DNA from: Trichomonas vaginalis G3
Taxonomy: Eukaryota > Parabasalia > Trichomonadida > Trichomonadidae
Assembly (NCBI RefSeq): GCF_026262505.1
Contig: NC_067204.1
Location: 24,583,300 to 24,647,299, forward strand
Length of the DNA: 64,000 bases
Direction of reading: 5' to 3'
The translations under genes and the position numbers were made by a program. This document shows positions 53,221-61,933 of the stretch, in pieces (position 1 is the stretch's first letter; the number at the start of each line of letters is the position of its first letter). Below the pieces are notes generated by a model that ran no database searches, was not told where the DNA came from, and worked only from the letters and a program-made list of their open reading frames with translations.

Positions 53221-53883
53221 ATGTCAGTCGAAGCAAAAACATTCACGAACAAATCAAATGGCGAAACATTCACAAAAGGCACTTATAACGGTATTGAAGT
53301 CTTACGTAGAGACAAGGATAGTTACATTAATGCAACAAAGATGTGTCAGCAGTTTAGGAAAGACTTTAGAAAGCTGTTGGAAAATAAGTCCTGGGAAGAG
53401 TATTATAAGGCATTTTGTGAAGAATATAGCAACCGCCGGAATTCCGACGGTTGGTTTTTATATAAAATTCATGCGGGAATTCCTGATGAAATCAAACAGG
53501 TTAGAGGAACGTATGTAGACCCAAGACTTATAAACTATATAGCAATGTGGGCTTCTCCAAAATATTGCATAGCAGTTGGAAAAATTATGGACTCCATAGA
53601 CAAGAAAGTTCATGAGAAATTAGATGAAGAAGAACTCGAAGATACAGTAGAGAATGCTAAACATTTGTTTGAAGAAGAAGTTGGAAAAATGTGTGAAAAA
53701 CAATTAGAACATGAACGTGAGATATGTTATGGTTATAGAGATTCTCCATTCGAACTAGACCAATGGGAACAAGAAGATTTAAAGAGAGAATTTAGAGAAT
53801 ATGAAATCGCTAAGATAGCATTTGAAGCTGCAGAAAAGAAGTTAAAAGTTTGGGGTCGTTTTGTACAAAAATATTGTGAGTAA
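53221..53883 (+). CDS. KilA-N domain protein of Polinton 2
   Basis: 220 codons from MSVEAKTFTN. A KilA-N core is seen at about residues 22-125: YNGIEVLRRDKDSYINATKM, an F..L..W helix, and GTYVDPRLINYIAMWASPKY. A charged helical tail (residues 140-220) follows. KilA-N is a DNA-binding fold common in large DNA viruses and phages. It lies between the fibre and the 12-bp repeat array and may bind those repeats or the cassette's promoters. It has no counterpart in Polinton 1. A longer in-frame upstream extension is rejected because it contains a mini-hairpin and spacer-like sequence. Confidence 0.85.
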   Translation: MSVEAKTFTNKSNGETFTKGTYNGIEVLRRDKDSYINATKMCQQFRKDFRKLLENKSWEEYYKAFCEEYSNRRNSDGWFLYKIHAGIPDEIKQVRGTYVDPRLINYIAMWASPKYCIAVGKIMDSIDKKVHEKLDEEELEDTVENAKHLFEEEVGKMCEKQLEHEREICYGYRDSPFELDQWEQEDLKREFREYEIAKIAFEAAEKKLKVWGRFVQKYCE

Positions 53884-53922
53884 ATGAACCATTTATTTTT
53901 ATCATAAACGACCAGAAATAAA

Positions 53923-54022
53923 TGTTTACGTTAATGGTTACGTTAATGTTTACGTTAATGGTTACGTTAATGGTTACGTTAATGGTTACGTTAATGGTTA
54001 CGTTAATGGTTACGTTAATGGT
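53923..54022. repeat. 12-bp tandem repeat (G(G/T)TTACGTTAAT)n
   Basis: About eight units; Polinton 1 has about four at the homologous place (18190-18240). Iteron-like, just before the 119-bp array. Possible origin or protein-binding array. Confidence 0.85.
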
Positions 54023-54025
54023 TTC

Positions 54026-54985
54026 GGGTTATTCGATAATTAATTATTTTTAAAGAACCGAAGGTGCTACCATGCTACCATGTGCTACCAGGTCATTTAA
54101 CTTCTCTGAAAAAGTGTGACAACATGACATTTTGACAACACAGTGGGTTATTCGATAATTAATTATTTTTAAAGAACCGAAGGTGCTACCATGCTACCAT
54201 GTGCTACCAGGTCATTTAACTTCTCTGAAAAAGTGTGACAACATGACATTTTGACAACACAGTGGGTTATTCGATAATTAATTATTTTTAAAGAACCGAA
54301 GGTGCTACCATGCTACCATGTGCTACCAGGTCATTTAACTTCTCTGAAAAAGTGTGACAACATGACATTTTGACAACACAGTGGGTTATTCGATAATTAA
54401 TTATTTTTAAAGAACCGAAGGTGCTACCATGCTACCATGTGCTACCAGGTCATTTAACTTCTCTGAAAAAGTGTGACAACATGACATTTTGACAACACAG
54501 TGGGTTATTCGATAATTAATTATTTTTAAAGAACCGAAGGTGCTACCATGCTACCATGTGCTACCAGGTCATTTAACTTCTCTGAAAAAGTGTGACAACA
54601 TGACATTTTGACAACACAGTGGGTTATTCGATAATTAATTATTTTTAAAGAACCGAAGGTGCTACCATGCTACCATGTGCTACCATGTGCTACCAGGTCA
54701 TTTAACTTCTCTGAAAAAGTGTGACAACATGACATTTTGACAACACAGTGGGTTATTCGATAATTAATTATTTTTAAAGAACCGAAGGTGCTACCATGCT
54801 ACCATGTGCTACCAGGTCATTTAACTTCTCTGAAAAAGTGTGACAACATGACATTTTGACAACACAGTGGGTTATTCGATAATTAATTATTTTTAAAGAA
54901 CCGAAGGTGCTACCATGCTACCATGTGCTACCAGGTCATTTAACTTCTCTGAAAAAGTGTGACAACATGACATTTTGACAACAAC
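54026..54985 (+). repeat. Left array: eight 119-bp direct repeats
   Basis: Units begin GGGTTATTCGATAATTAATT at 54026, 54145, 54264, 54383, 54502, 54621, 54750 and 54869; the sixth is longer by one or so GTGCTACCAT copy. Each contains GCTACCAT subrepeats and GTGTGACAACATGACATTTT. There are no unique spacers. Inverted relative to the right array. Confidence 0.95.
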
Positions 54986-55033
54986 ACAGGAGGATTAATG
55001 CAAAAATAAATTCCAATCATACTTTATAAAGCT

Positions 55034-55061
55034 AGACCTTCAGGTCTCGCCGCTTAGCGGC
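55034..55061. repeat. Twin mini-hairpin at the helicase 3' end
   Basis: AGACCT-TC-AGGTCT (55034-55047) followed by GCCGC-TTA-GCGGC (55049-55061). The helicase frame ends inside it, so the insertion forms the last residues (EPLSGET). Confidence 0.7.
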
Positions 55062-56353
55062 TCATTTACAGGTATTTCATCATCAGTAAATGATTCCTCA
55101 TTATCGTTTGGTTCAACCTGTTTATATAATCCTTTCATTTCTTCTTTCAAAACATAATACCATGTTTGTTTACCGTCTATTCTTCTATGTTTCCTATCAC
55201 ATTTATCCTTAATACTCATTTGAAAGTTTTTGTCTTTCATGTCTGATGGTTTGCAGAATAGAGCATTTTCACACGTCATACCTGCACACAATTCATCATA
55301 ATGTGTATTTATCCATACATCTAAAGGATTTGATGATAATTCAATTAAATCTTGTTTGGCTTCAGTCATCGGTATGATTCGTACATTAAATGATGAAAGG
55401 TCATATTGCATAAAATACGTCAGTAAATTATCATAAAATTCCTTTGTGCATGAATCCATTAAATTCTTGAAGTAATCAAATTGACCCTTGAATTTACCAT
55501 TAACTCTTAAAACTACGTATCTTCTGTCTCCAACTTCAATTTTGACAGGGTAGACGTTGTTAGTTACGAAAATGAAGTTTGCAACGTTCTGAGCTGTTCT
55601 TCTGGGTTGATTCTTTTCATTAATTCTTATCTCATTATCCGTAATAATTGATTTCAAAGCGTTGAAGTTTGCGAGTCTGTCTTCACCCACATTCTTGAGT
55701 TCATTAAGTACAAGAAACATTTTATTTTCAACTACTGAATTGAAATTACCCGTTAGCTCACTTATTTCGGTAATGTTTTTACATGAATAACCAGCGAGAA
55801 GTTCAGAAATAATGTCTGTAAATCTGTTTTTACCTGTTCCCTGAAGTCCTTTCAAAATAATTGCTGTTTCATTCTTGATTCCGGGATGTTGAATCATTGA
55901 TGCAATCCAGCCGAGAAGGTATTTATACACTTCATCGTTATTATCACAAATGGCTTCTTTAATGAAATTCATAAACATCTCAATTTTTGAGTAATCTGGT
56001 TTTTCGAGAACGTTGTATTTATAACCTTGAAACGTTGAGAAAACATCTGGGGAATCAGATTTAAAGCAAACACCCTTAACGGTTAATGAAGACAATTGAT
56101 TTAGTAGTACATCCCATGCTGTTATGGTTTTACCTTCTTCTTTAAATAATTTAATCATTTTGAGTGACTCTTTCATGTTTGACTGAAGAACAAATGATAT
56201 TTGATTCATTTTGTCGTGGATATTATAGTCCTTTTGAATGAAATATTTATTTCCACAATCTACAAAACGGATTACACGTGATAAATCCTCAATTACTTCA
56301 GAACTGTTTTTATACTGATGATTTTCAGCCTTGCGTCTAATATCTGTTATCAA
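55040..56353 (-). CDS. Polinton 2 superfamily 3 (D5-like) helicase
   Basis: 437 codons. Walker A is GLQGTGKN, Walker B is KMFLVLNEL and motif C is NFIFVTNN, in SF3 order and spacing at about residues 170-275. A D5-type N-terminal region (AWDVLLNQLSSL...TFQGYKY) precedes it. SF3 helicases unwind origins of small DNA viruses, virophages and NCLDVs, and normally pair with a primase. The primase-polymerase lies directly upstream on the same strand, about 30 bp away, likely co-transcribed. It reads as whole. Confidence 0.85.
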   Translation of the reverse strand: MITDIRRKAENHQYKNSSEVIEDLSRVIRFVDCGNKYFIQKDYNIHDKMNQISFVLQSNMKESLKMIKLFKEEGKTITAWDVLLNQLSSLTVKGVCFKSDSPDVFSTFQGYKYNVLEKPDYSKIEMFMNFIKEAICDNNDEVYKYLLGWIASMIQHPGIKNETAIILKGLQGTGKNRFTDIISELLAGYSCKNITEISELTGNFNSVVENKMFLVLNELKNVGEDRLANFNALKSIITDNEIRINEKNQPRRTAQNVANFIFVTNNVYPVKIEVGDRRYVVLRVNGKFKGQFDYFKNLMDSCTKEFYDNLLTYFMQYDLSSFNVRIIPMTEAKQDLIELSSNPLDVWINTHYDELCAGMTCENALFCKPSDMKDKNFQMSIKDKCDRKHRRIDGKQTWYYVLKEEMKGLYKQVEPNDNEESFTDDEIPVNEPLSGET

Positions 56354-56382
56354 AAACGAGTCATCAAGTTTGATATCAAATG

Positions 56383-57363
56383 TTATTTTGGCTTACGTAA
56401 TAAAGGTAAAACATATTCATCATAATATTCCTTTTGATATAGTTTTAGAATCTTCACTAAAACAAATGGAGAAGTCATTAAATGTGCATATCTACTACGT
56501 GCTTTTTCAAAATTACTTTTTGCATTTTCTGTTAAACTGCAGAAGTTATAAACGTTATCGTATGCTTCATTAATTAAATGATCCGGTAACGAATTAATAG
56601 CTTGAAACAGTGTGAATAATGTTATTTCTTTTTCTAAATTCATGTTTCCACCGTCATTATGTACTTCAAAATCACAGATGCCATCAACTATGCTCTGAGC
56701 TAGTTTATCGTCAATGTTTACATCTTTGTTTTCATTCATGATAGTCTTTATTTCTTCATTCTTCTGTTCAACTCTTACCTTAATATTCAAATCATTTAAT
56801 ATATCATTCACTGTTCTAGTTAATGTTGAATCATAACTTCCACGAATGAATGAGTATGTATTGATTGGTTCTGTTGCATTCTTGCGAACTCTTGAATCAG
56901 CCATAACCACTAAAGAACGCTTTGAATCATCCATAGAAGTCATGATATCAATATCATAATCATTGCAGGAATAACATTTAATCATTCTGTTCGAAACTGC
57001 ATAGAAGAAATTAGTGTTGCAATAAATGTGAAGACCTCCTGAAGCGGTTTTAACGATAACATCTTTATCCGAAAGTTTTGATAAAATGTCTTTTCTAACT
57101 GTTTCTTTAAGTTCATCATTGTACGATTTATTGATATCAACATCTATAATCGTTAAATTTGATATTTTATTTACTAATAAAGCCATACCAGTTTTCCTTC
57201 CTCTTCCTCCATCATGTTTGAGGTAGTTATGTAAATCAATCCTGTTTTCACCAATTCTTTCGTTGAGGGTTTTAGTTTCTGCCACAACTAATTCCTCAGC
57301 TAATGAATCAATAACTTTTTCATCAGAAACGATATAGTTGTTGTTGTTGTTTGTTGCTGTCAT
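56383..57363 (-). CDS. Polinton 2 archaeo-eukaryotic primase-polymerase (PrimPol)
   Basis: 326 codons from MTATNNNNNYIVSD. Marks of the AEP superfamily: LTIIDVDINKS with the metal-binding DxD, then TASGGLHIYC with the catalytic His, then a later acidic strand SLVVMADSR. A Cys pair (CYSCNDYD) lies between. The C-terminal part is helical. Together with the downstream SF3 helicase it forms the primase-helicase unit known from virophages and polinton-like viruses. It is the first gene after the right repeat array and reads as whole. Confidence 0.8.
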   Translation of the reverse strand: MTATNNNNNYIVSDEKVIDSLAEELVVAETKTLNERIGENRIDLHNYLKHDGGRGRKTGMALLVNKISNLTIIDVDINKSYNDELKETVRKDILSKLSDKDVIVKTASGGLHIYCNTNFFYAVSNRMIKCYSCNDYDIDIMTSMDDSKRSLVVMADSRVRKNATEPINTYSFIRGSYDSTLTRTVNDILNDLNIKVRVEQKNEEIKTIMNENKDVNIDDKLAQSIVDGICDFEVHNDGGNMNLEKEITLFTLFQAINSLPDHLINEAYDNVYNFCSLTENAKSNFEKARSRYAHLMTSPFVLVKILKLYQKEYYDEYVLPLLRKPK

Positions 57364-57386
57364 TTATATAGGAATAAAAAATAAAA

Positions 57387-58715
57387 ATAATTCATAACTA
57401 CCTTCCTCCTGTGTTGTTGTCAAAATGTCATGTTGTCACACTTTTTCAGAGAAGTTAAATGACCTGGTAGCACATGGTAGCATGGTAGCACCTTCGGTTC
57501 TTTAAAAATAATTCATAACTACCTTCCTCCTGTGTTGTTGTCAAAATGTCATGTTGTCACACTTTTTCAGAGAAGTTAAATGACCTGGTAGCACATGGTA
57601 GCATGGTAGCACCTTCGGTTCTTCAAAAATAATTCATAACTACCTTCCTGTGTTGTTGTCAAAATGTCATGTTGTCACACTTTTTCAGAGAAGTTAAATG
57701 ACCTGGTAGCACATGGTAGCATGGTAGCACCTTCGGTTCTTTAAAAATAATTCATAACTACCTTCCTCCTGTGTTGTTGTCAAAATGTCATGTTGTCACA
57801 CTTTTTCAGAGAAGTTAAATGACCTGGTAGCACATGGTAGCATGGTAGCACCTTCGGTTCTTTAAAAATAATTCATAACTACCTTCCTCCTGTGTTGTTG
57901 TCAAAATGTCATGTTGTCACACTTTTTCAGAGAAGTTAAATGACCTGGTAGCACATGGTAGCATGGTAGCACCTTCGGTTCTTTAAAAATAATTCATAAC
58001 TACCTTCCTCCTGTGTTGTTGTCAAAATGTCATGTTGTCACACTTTTTCAGAGAAGTTAAATGACCTGGTAGCACATGGTAGCATGGTAGCACCTTCGGT
58101 TCTTCAAAAATAATTCATAACTACCTTCCTCCTGTGTTGTTGTCAAAATGTCATGTTGTCACACTTTTTCAGAGAAGTTAAATGACCTGGTAGCACATGG
58201 TAGCATGGTAGCACCTTCGGTTCTTTAAAAATAATTCATAACTACCTTCCTCCTGTGTTGTTGTCAAAATGTCATGTTGTCACACTTTTTCAGAGAAGTT
58301 AAATGACCTGGTAGCACATGGTAGCATGGTAGCACCTTCGGTTCTTTAAAAATAATTCATAACTACCTTCCTCCTGTGTTGTTGTCAAAATGTCATGTTG
58401 TCACACTTTTTCAGAGAAGTTAAATGACCTGGTAGCACATGGTAGCATGGTAGCACCTTCGGTTCTTTAAAAATAATTCATAACTACTTCCTCCTGTGTT
58501 GTTGTCAAATGTCATGTTGTCACACTTTTTCAGAGAAGTTAAATGACCTGGTAGCACATGGTAGCATGGTAGCACCTTCGGTTCTTCAAAAATAATTCAT
58601 AACTACCTTCCTCCTGTGTTGTTGTCAAAATGTCATGTTGTCACACTTTTTCAGAGAAGTTAAATGACCTGGTAGCACATGGTAGCATGGTAGCACCTTC
58701 GGTTCTTTAAAATAA
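57387..58715 (-). repeat. Right array: eleven ~121-bp repeats, inverted to the left array
   Basis: Same core as the left array on the opposite strand (AATGTCATGTTGTCACACTT ... GGTAGCATGGTAGCACCTTC), about eleven units with a slightly different joining segment (TTCATAACTACCTTCCTCCT). Together the arrays enclose only the primase-helicase cassette. Confidence 0.95.
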
Positions 58716-58741
58716 TTAATTATTGAATAACTAAAAACCAT

Positions 58742-58769
58742 GAGACTTTGTCTCCGGACTCTTTGAGTC
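58742..58769. repeat. Twin mini-hairpin
   Basis: GAGAC-TTT-GTCTC (58742-58754), CG, GACTC-TTT-GAGTC (58757-58769). Polinton 1 lacks it in the matching leader of the 54-aa gene. Confidence 0.8.
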
Positions 58770-58815
58770 ACTTCACGATAAAATAAGTGATAACAAATTT
58801 TTATTTTTATCATAA

Positions 58816-58980
58816 ATGAATACCCCAAAAGCTCAAAATTTACCACGAATCATAACAAGGGAGGAAATGATAAAAATGATGCAAGAACATGTTAAAAATA
58901 ACAAACCACTAAAATTGAGAAAATGTGGTTATGCGGTAATGATGGAAAGAGAGATGTTGTCGAAGAGGAATAAAAATTAA
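58816..58980 (+). CDS. Polinton 2 small conserved basic protein (54 aa)
   Basis: Homologue of 19008-19172 with two substitutions (Gln to Lys near residue 5, Val to Ala near residue 40). Sequence shared with Polinton 1 resumes just before it, after the cassette. Confidence 0.6.
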   Translation: MNTPKAQNLPRIITREEMIKMMQEHVKNNKPLKLRKCGYAVMMEREMLSKRNKN

Positions 58981-59171
58981 ATTTGGATAGAGTTTAAAAA
59001 TTCATCTTTATTAAATTCATCTCTTCCAATCAATTTATTTATTCTATTAAATTCTTTTATTTTTGCTTCACTCAGTTTAAGGATTGAACGGTAAGTTTCT
59101 AATTTTTCGATTATTTCTTTATCGTTTTCAACCCCACCACATTGCGGCTTCTTTTTGTAATAGCATATTTT
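58977..59171 (-). pseudogene. Polinton 2 remnant of the 87-aa protein
   Basis: C-terminal part of the gene at 19169-19432. Homology stops where the right terminal repeat begins, so the repeat replaced everything beyond, including the integrase and polymerase side. Confidence 0.7.
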
Positions 59172-59234
59172 TGATTTAATATTAATTAAAAAATATATTT
59201 CATCACTTATATTCTAATTTTTATTTAATCATAA

Positions 59235-59621
59235 ATGAAACCAATTTTAAAAATAAATGAAACAGAGGAGGAAGAAAGTGAAAATGTTCAACAAAAAATA
59301 AACGTTGTTAAACCCATCACTGAAATAAAAATTTTTTCATCTGTTGAAGAATTTAATGACTATTATGCTAACAATAAAAAATTATTTGAAGAATTGACAA
59401 CGTGTAAATTGAATAAAATGTTTAAAGTTGAGGACAGAGTCCAAGACCCAGAGGGTCATGGATTCAAAATTTCAAAAATAAAAGGAGTGGTTAGTTTGAA
59501 ATCTATTCCTCAATCAAGAATCACCTCATTAATGAAAATAGATGATTTAACAAAAAGAATAGAAATTATTGAAGAGCGAATGAATCAAATTATTGATTTC
59601 ATAAATTCAAATAATCATTAG
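59235..59621 (+). CDS. Polinton 2 end-repeat 128-aa protein (right copy)
   Basis: Differs from the left copy (44885-45271) by about one residue (Asn for Lys near residue 23). Carries the same in-frame twin mini-hairpin at 59432-59457. Confidence 0.6.
   Translation: MKPILKINETEEEESENVQQKINVVKPITEIKIFSSVEEFNDYYANNKKLFEELTTCKLNKMFKVEDRVQDPEGHGFKISKIKGVVSLKSIPQSRITSLMKIDDLTKRIEIIEERMNQIIDFINSNNH
59432..59457. repeat. Twin mini-hairpin, right copy
   Basis: GGAC-AGA-GTCC then GACCC-AGA-GGGTC; mirror of 45049-45074. Confidence 0.8.
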
Positions 59622-59665
59622 TTTTTTAAAGTTTATTTTTTTATTTCATTATGGTAGTTTATTTT

Positions 59666-60256
59666 TCATTCATGAAAATAATTATATCTAATTTCTTTTA
59701 CTCTCTCATACATACTAGATTTAAAGAATTCAGAACTTTTACCATAATCTCCTAAATGTTTTCTTATCCCTAACGTGTGCCAGTTATTATATGAAACTGA
59801 ATAAACTTTATCTTTATCTTTACATCTTTCATCACTTCCAATATATTTATATCTCAGTTTTGATTTAGCATTTTCATAATCATTAACGTTTAATAATTCA
59901 CAGTCTTCCTTTTTAAATTGATGTTTAAGATATTCAGGATTTAATACTCTACGTTTATATGCTCCTAACTTAGTTCTAAAGGTTTTTCTACAAAATTTAG
60001 GAATTCCATCCTCTTTAATGTCATCAATGATTTCCATTTCATTATTTTCCATTTCTTCTTCTCGTTTATGAGGTCTTTGATTATGACTCCATTGATTCCA
60101 TGAAATTAAATATTCTTTATCATTATATTTATACCTCATTAGCTTATTTTGGCTTTCATATTCATTTAATAATTCACAATCTTCATTTTTAAATTGAAGT
60201 TTAACCCATTCAGGATTTAAACAATGTTTAATTAATCGCGGAATATCTGACATCAT
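59666..60256 (-). CDS. Polinton 2 end-repeat 196-aa protein with duplicated domain
   Basis: Starts MMSDIPRLIKHCLNPEW. Two ~45-aa units are visible: LNPEWVKLQFKNEDCELLNE ... RYKYNDKEYLISWNQW (about 13-57) and LNPEYLKHQFKKEDCELLNV ... YKYIGSDERCKDKDKVYSVSYNNW (about 106-160). The CELLNEY..N.K..YKY..KEY..SWNQW plan resembles the small repeat in viral and phage endonuclease-associated proteins (DUF723-like), without its zinc cysteines. It may bind DNA at the element's ends. The right copy is open; the left copy is broken. Confidence 0.6.
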   Translation of the reverse strand: MMSDIPRLIKHCLNPEWVKLQFKNEDCELLNEYESQNKLMRYKYNDKEYLISWNQWSHNQRPHKREEEMENNEMEIIDDIKEDGIPKFCRKTFRTKLGAYKRRVLNPEYLKHQFKKEDCELLNVNDYENAKSKLRYKYIGSDERCKDKDKVYSVSYNNWHTLGIRKHLGDYGKSSEFFKSSMYERVKEIRYNYFHE

Positions 60257-60414
60257 CTATATATAGCTTCTTTTATAAAAGATAAAATAATAAATTATTT
60301 TAAAATTAATGTTAATTTTTTAATGATTTATAAATAAATATATTTTAATGCATCGTCTATATATAGATGTAACAAAAAAAGTCACACAACCCGCACTCAT
60401 CTACTACTTTTCAA

Positions 60415-61165
60415 ATATCCCAAGAGGTCTCTTGAAAATCATGTAGTTCCTCAAGAAACGATCTTGCTCAAGATGCATGTATCATAAATCGAAACAAAAC
60501 ATCACATTTATAATATTCAAGATTAGAATGTCTATTAAATGCTAACAAATACGAGCAAAATCTCATCTATCGACTGGGTTATTAATATGAAGCAGTTTTT
60601 TTGTCTAAATCTAATATAAAAATGAATAAAAACTTTATTTTTACTCTTTTCATTCAAGTATTTTACTAATATAGATCATGCTTTGTCAATGCTTAGTACT
60701 ATTTTTTTAGAACAAATGGAAATTTTCTTATTGCAATAATTTCCTCAAATTTTAGTAACTTTTTTTATACTCAAGTTATTTGAATATGTATCATAAGGTA
60801 CGTCAAAACTCAAAATTACGAGGAATTCTGCCGTTGCATTTTCAAGATGCAAAAAATCGATTTTTAATATGGGGTTTTGGCAAACGCAATCTTGATGTTG
60901 TCTCCATGTATGGTTACTGTTGCAATATAATTAAAATTAACGAAGTTGAATTTTAATTGCATAATTCTGGAGAATAACTGAGAATACAACTAAGTATATT
61001 ATTCAGGATAGTTGCCAATTGGAGTAATAGATTAGGCTACACCAATCTTTTCTTTTATTTATGGCACAATGAGCAGAAAGGAAGTGATCAGTAACCCTAG
61101 GTGAAAAGAAGGTTGTCTCGAAAATTGAATTGAAAATAATCGTTGGTGTCTCTTCCTTCTTTCTA
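60415..61165. other. Intergenic upstream of eS4
   Basis: AT-rich spacer after the TTTCAA duplication. The last bases before the eS4 start are pyrimidine-rich (TCTCTTCCTTCTTTCTA), possibly its initiator. No gene seen. Confidence 0.5.
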
Positions 61166-61933
61166 ATGCCACGTTGCCAACGCTTCCATCTTAAGCGCCT
61201 CACAGCTCCACACCACTGGCTTCTTGCTAAGTCTGCTGGTAAGTTTGCTTCCCACCCATCCACAGGTCCACACAAACTTCGTGAATGCCTTCCAATCAAC
61301 ATCTTCCTTCGTGACCGCCTTAAATACGCTCTTACAGCTAAGGAAGCCGTTGCTATCGTCAAGCGCCGTCTTGTTAAGGTCGATGGCAAGGTCCGCACAA
61401 ACTATCGTTATCCAACAGGTTTGATGGACGTCATCGAGCTCGGCAAGTCCAACGAACTCTTCCGTATCATCTACGACTGCAAGGGCCGTTTCTGCGTCCA
61501 CCACATCGAAGCTAAGGAAGCCTCCTTCAAGCTTCTCCGTGTCAACCAGTTCAAGATTGGTGCCAAGGGTATCCCACACGTTGTCACACACGATGGCCGT
61601 ACAATCTCCTATGTCGACCCATCCGTTCGTGTCCATGATGCTCTCAAGTTCAACATCAAGACAGGCGAAGTCGAATCCGTCATCAAGTTCAAGGTTGGTG
61701 ATGTTGCCATGGTTACAGCTGGTGGTAACGTCGGCCGTGTCGGAACAATCCAGAAGATCGAGAAGCAGATGGCTTCCTTCGATATCGTCCACCTTAAGGA
61801 TACATCTGGCGCTGTCTTCGCTACACGTATCATGAACGTTTTCGTCATCGGTGAGAACGAGCACCCACTTATCAGCCTTCCAGCTCGTGAGGGTGTCCGC
61901 CCATCCATCCTTGAGGGAATCAACCAGGAATAA
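61166..61933 (+). CDS. RPS4: 40S ribosomal protein eS4
   Basis: 255 codons from MPRCQRFHLKRLTAPHHW. The frame is open twelve codons upstream but the family begins here. Landmarks: STGPHKLRECLPINIFLRDR, the S4 RNA-binding segment VKRRLVKVDGKVRTNYRYP, FRIIYDCKGRFCVHHI, the KOW-type KVGDVAMVTAGGNVGRVGTI, and the end NVFVIGENEHPLISLP. Length is close to the usual ~260. Codons are strongly C-ending (GTC, AAG, ATC), quite unlike all neighbours, as expected of a very highly expressed gene. N-terminal residues 2-6 differ from the usual ARGPKKH. No intron seen. Confidence 0.97.
   Translation: MPRCQRFHLKRLTAPHHWLLAKSAGKFASHPSTGPHKLRECLPINIFLRDRLKYALTAKEAVAIVKRRLVKVDGKVRTNYRYPTGLMDVIELGKSNELFRIIYDCKGRFCVHHIEAKEASFKLLRVNQFKIGAKGIPHVVTHDGRTISYVDPSVRVHDALKFNIKTGEVESVIKFKVGDVAMVTAGGNVGRVGTIQKIEKQMASFDIVHLKDTSGAVFATRIMNVFVIGENEHPLISLPAREGVRPSILEGINQE

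Larger units (their letters stand above)
44101..60408. mobile_element. Polinton-like element 2 (fossil), primase-helicase type
   Basis: 16,308 bp with ~1.24-kb inverted repeats starting AGTAGTAGATGAGTGCGGG and a perfect TTTCAA duplication (44095-44100 and 60409-60414). Parts: two genes inside each terminal repeat, the same small amphipathic pair, capsid candidate, ATPase, structural block and fibre as Polinton 1, then a KilA-N protein, a repeat array, an SF3 helicase, a primase-polymerase and a second inverted array. I see no integrase or type B polymerase. It is broken in many places (on the order of fifteen breaks, densest in the capsid region), but its ends and duplication are intact, so insertion was recent. 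Confidence 0.92.
59172..60408 (-). repeat. Polinton 2 right terminal inverted repeat
   Basis: Inverted copy of 44101-45334 with a few small differences. It joins a truncated gene at its inner edge, unlike the left copy, so the left end is the likely donor. Confidence 0.9.

Noticed and set aside
54026-58715. CRISPR-like arrays
   Set aside because: The units are plain tandem repeats of ~119-121 bp with no unique spacers and no cas genes, in a eukaryotic context.
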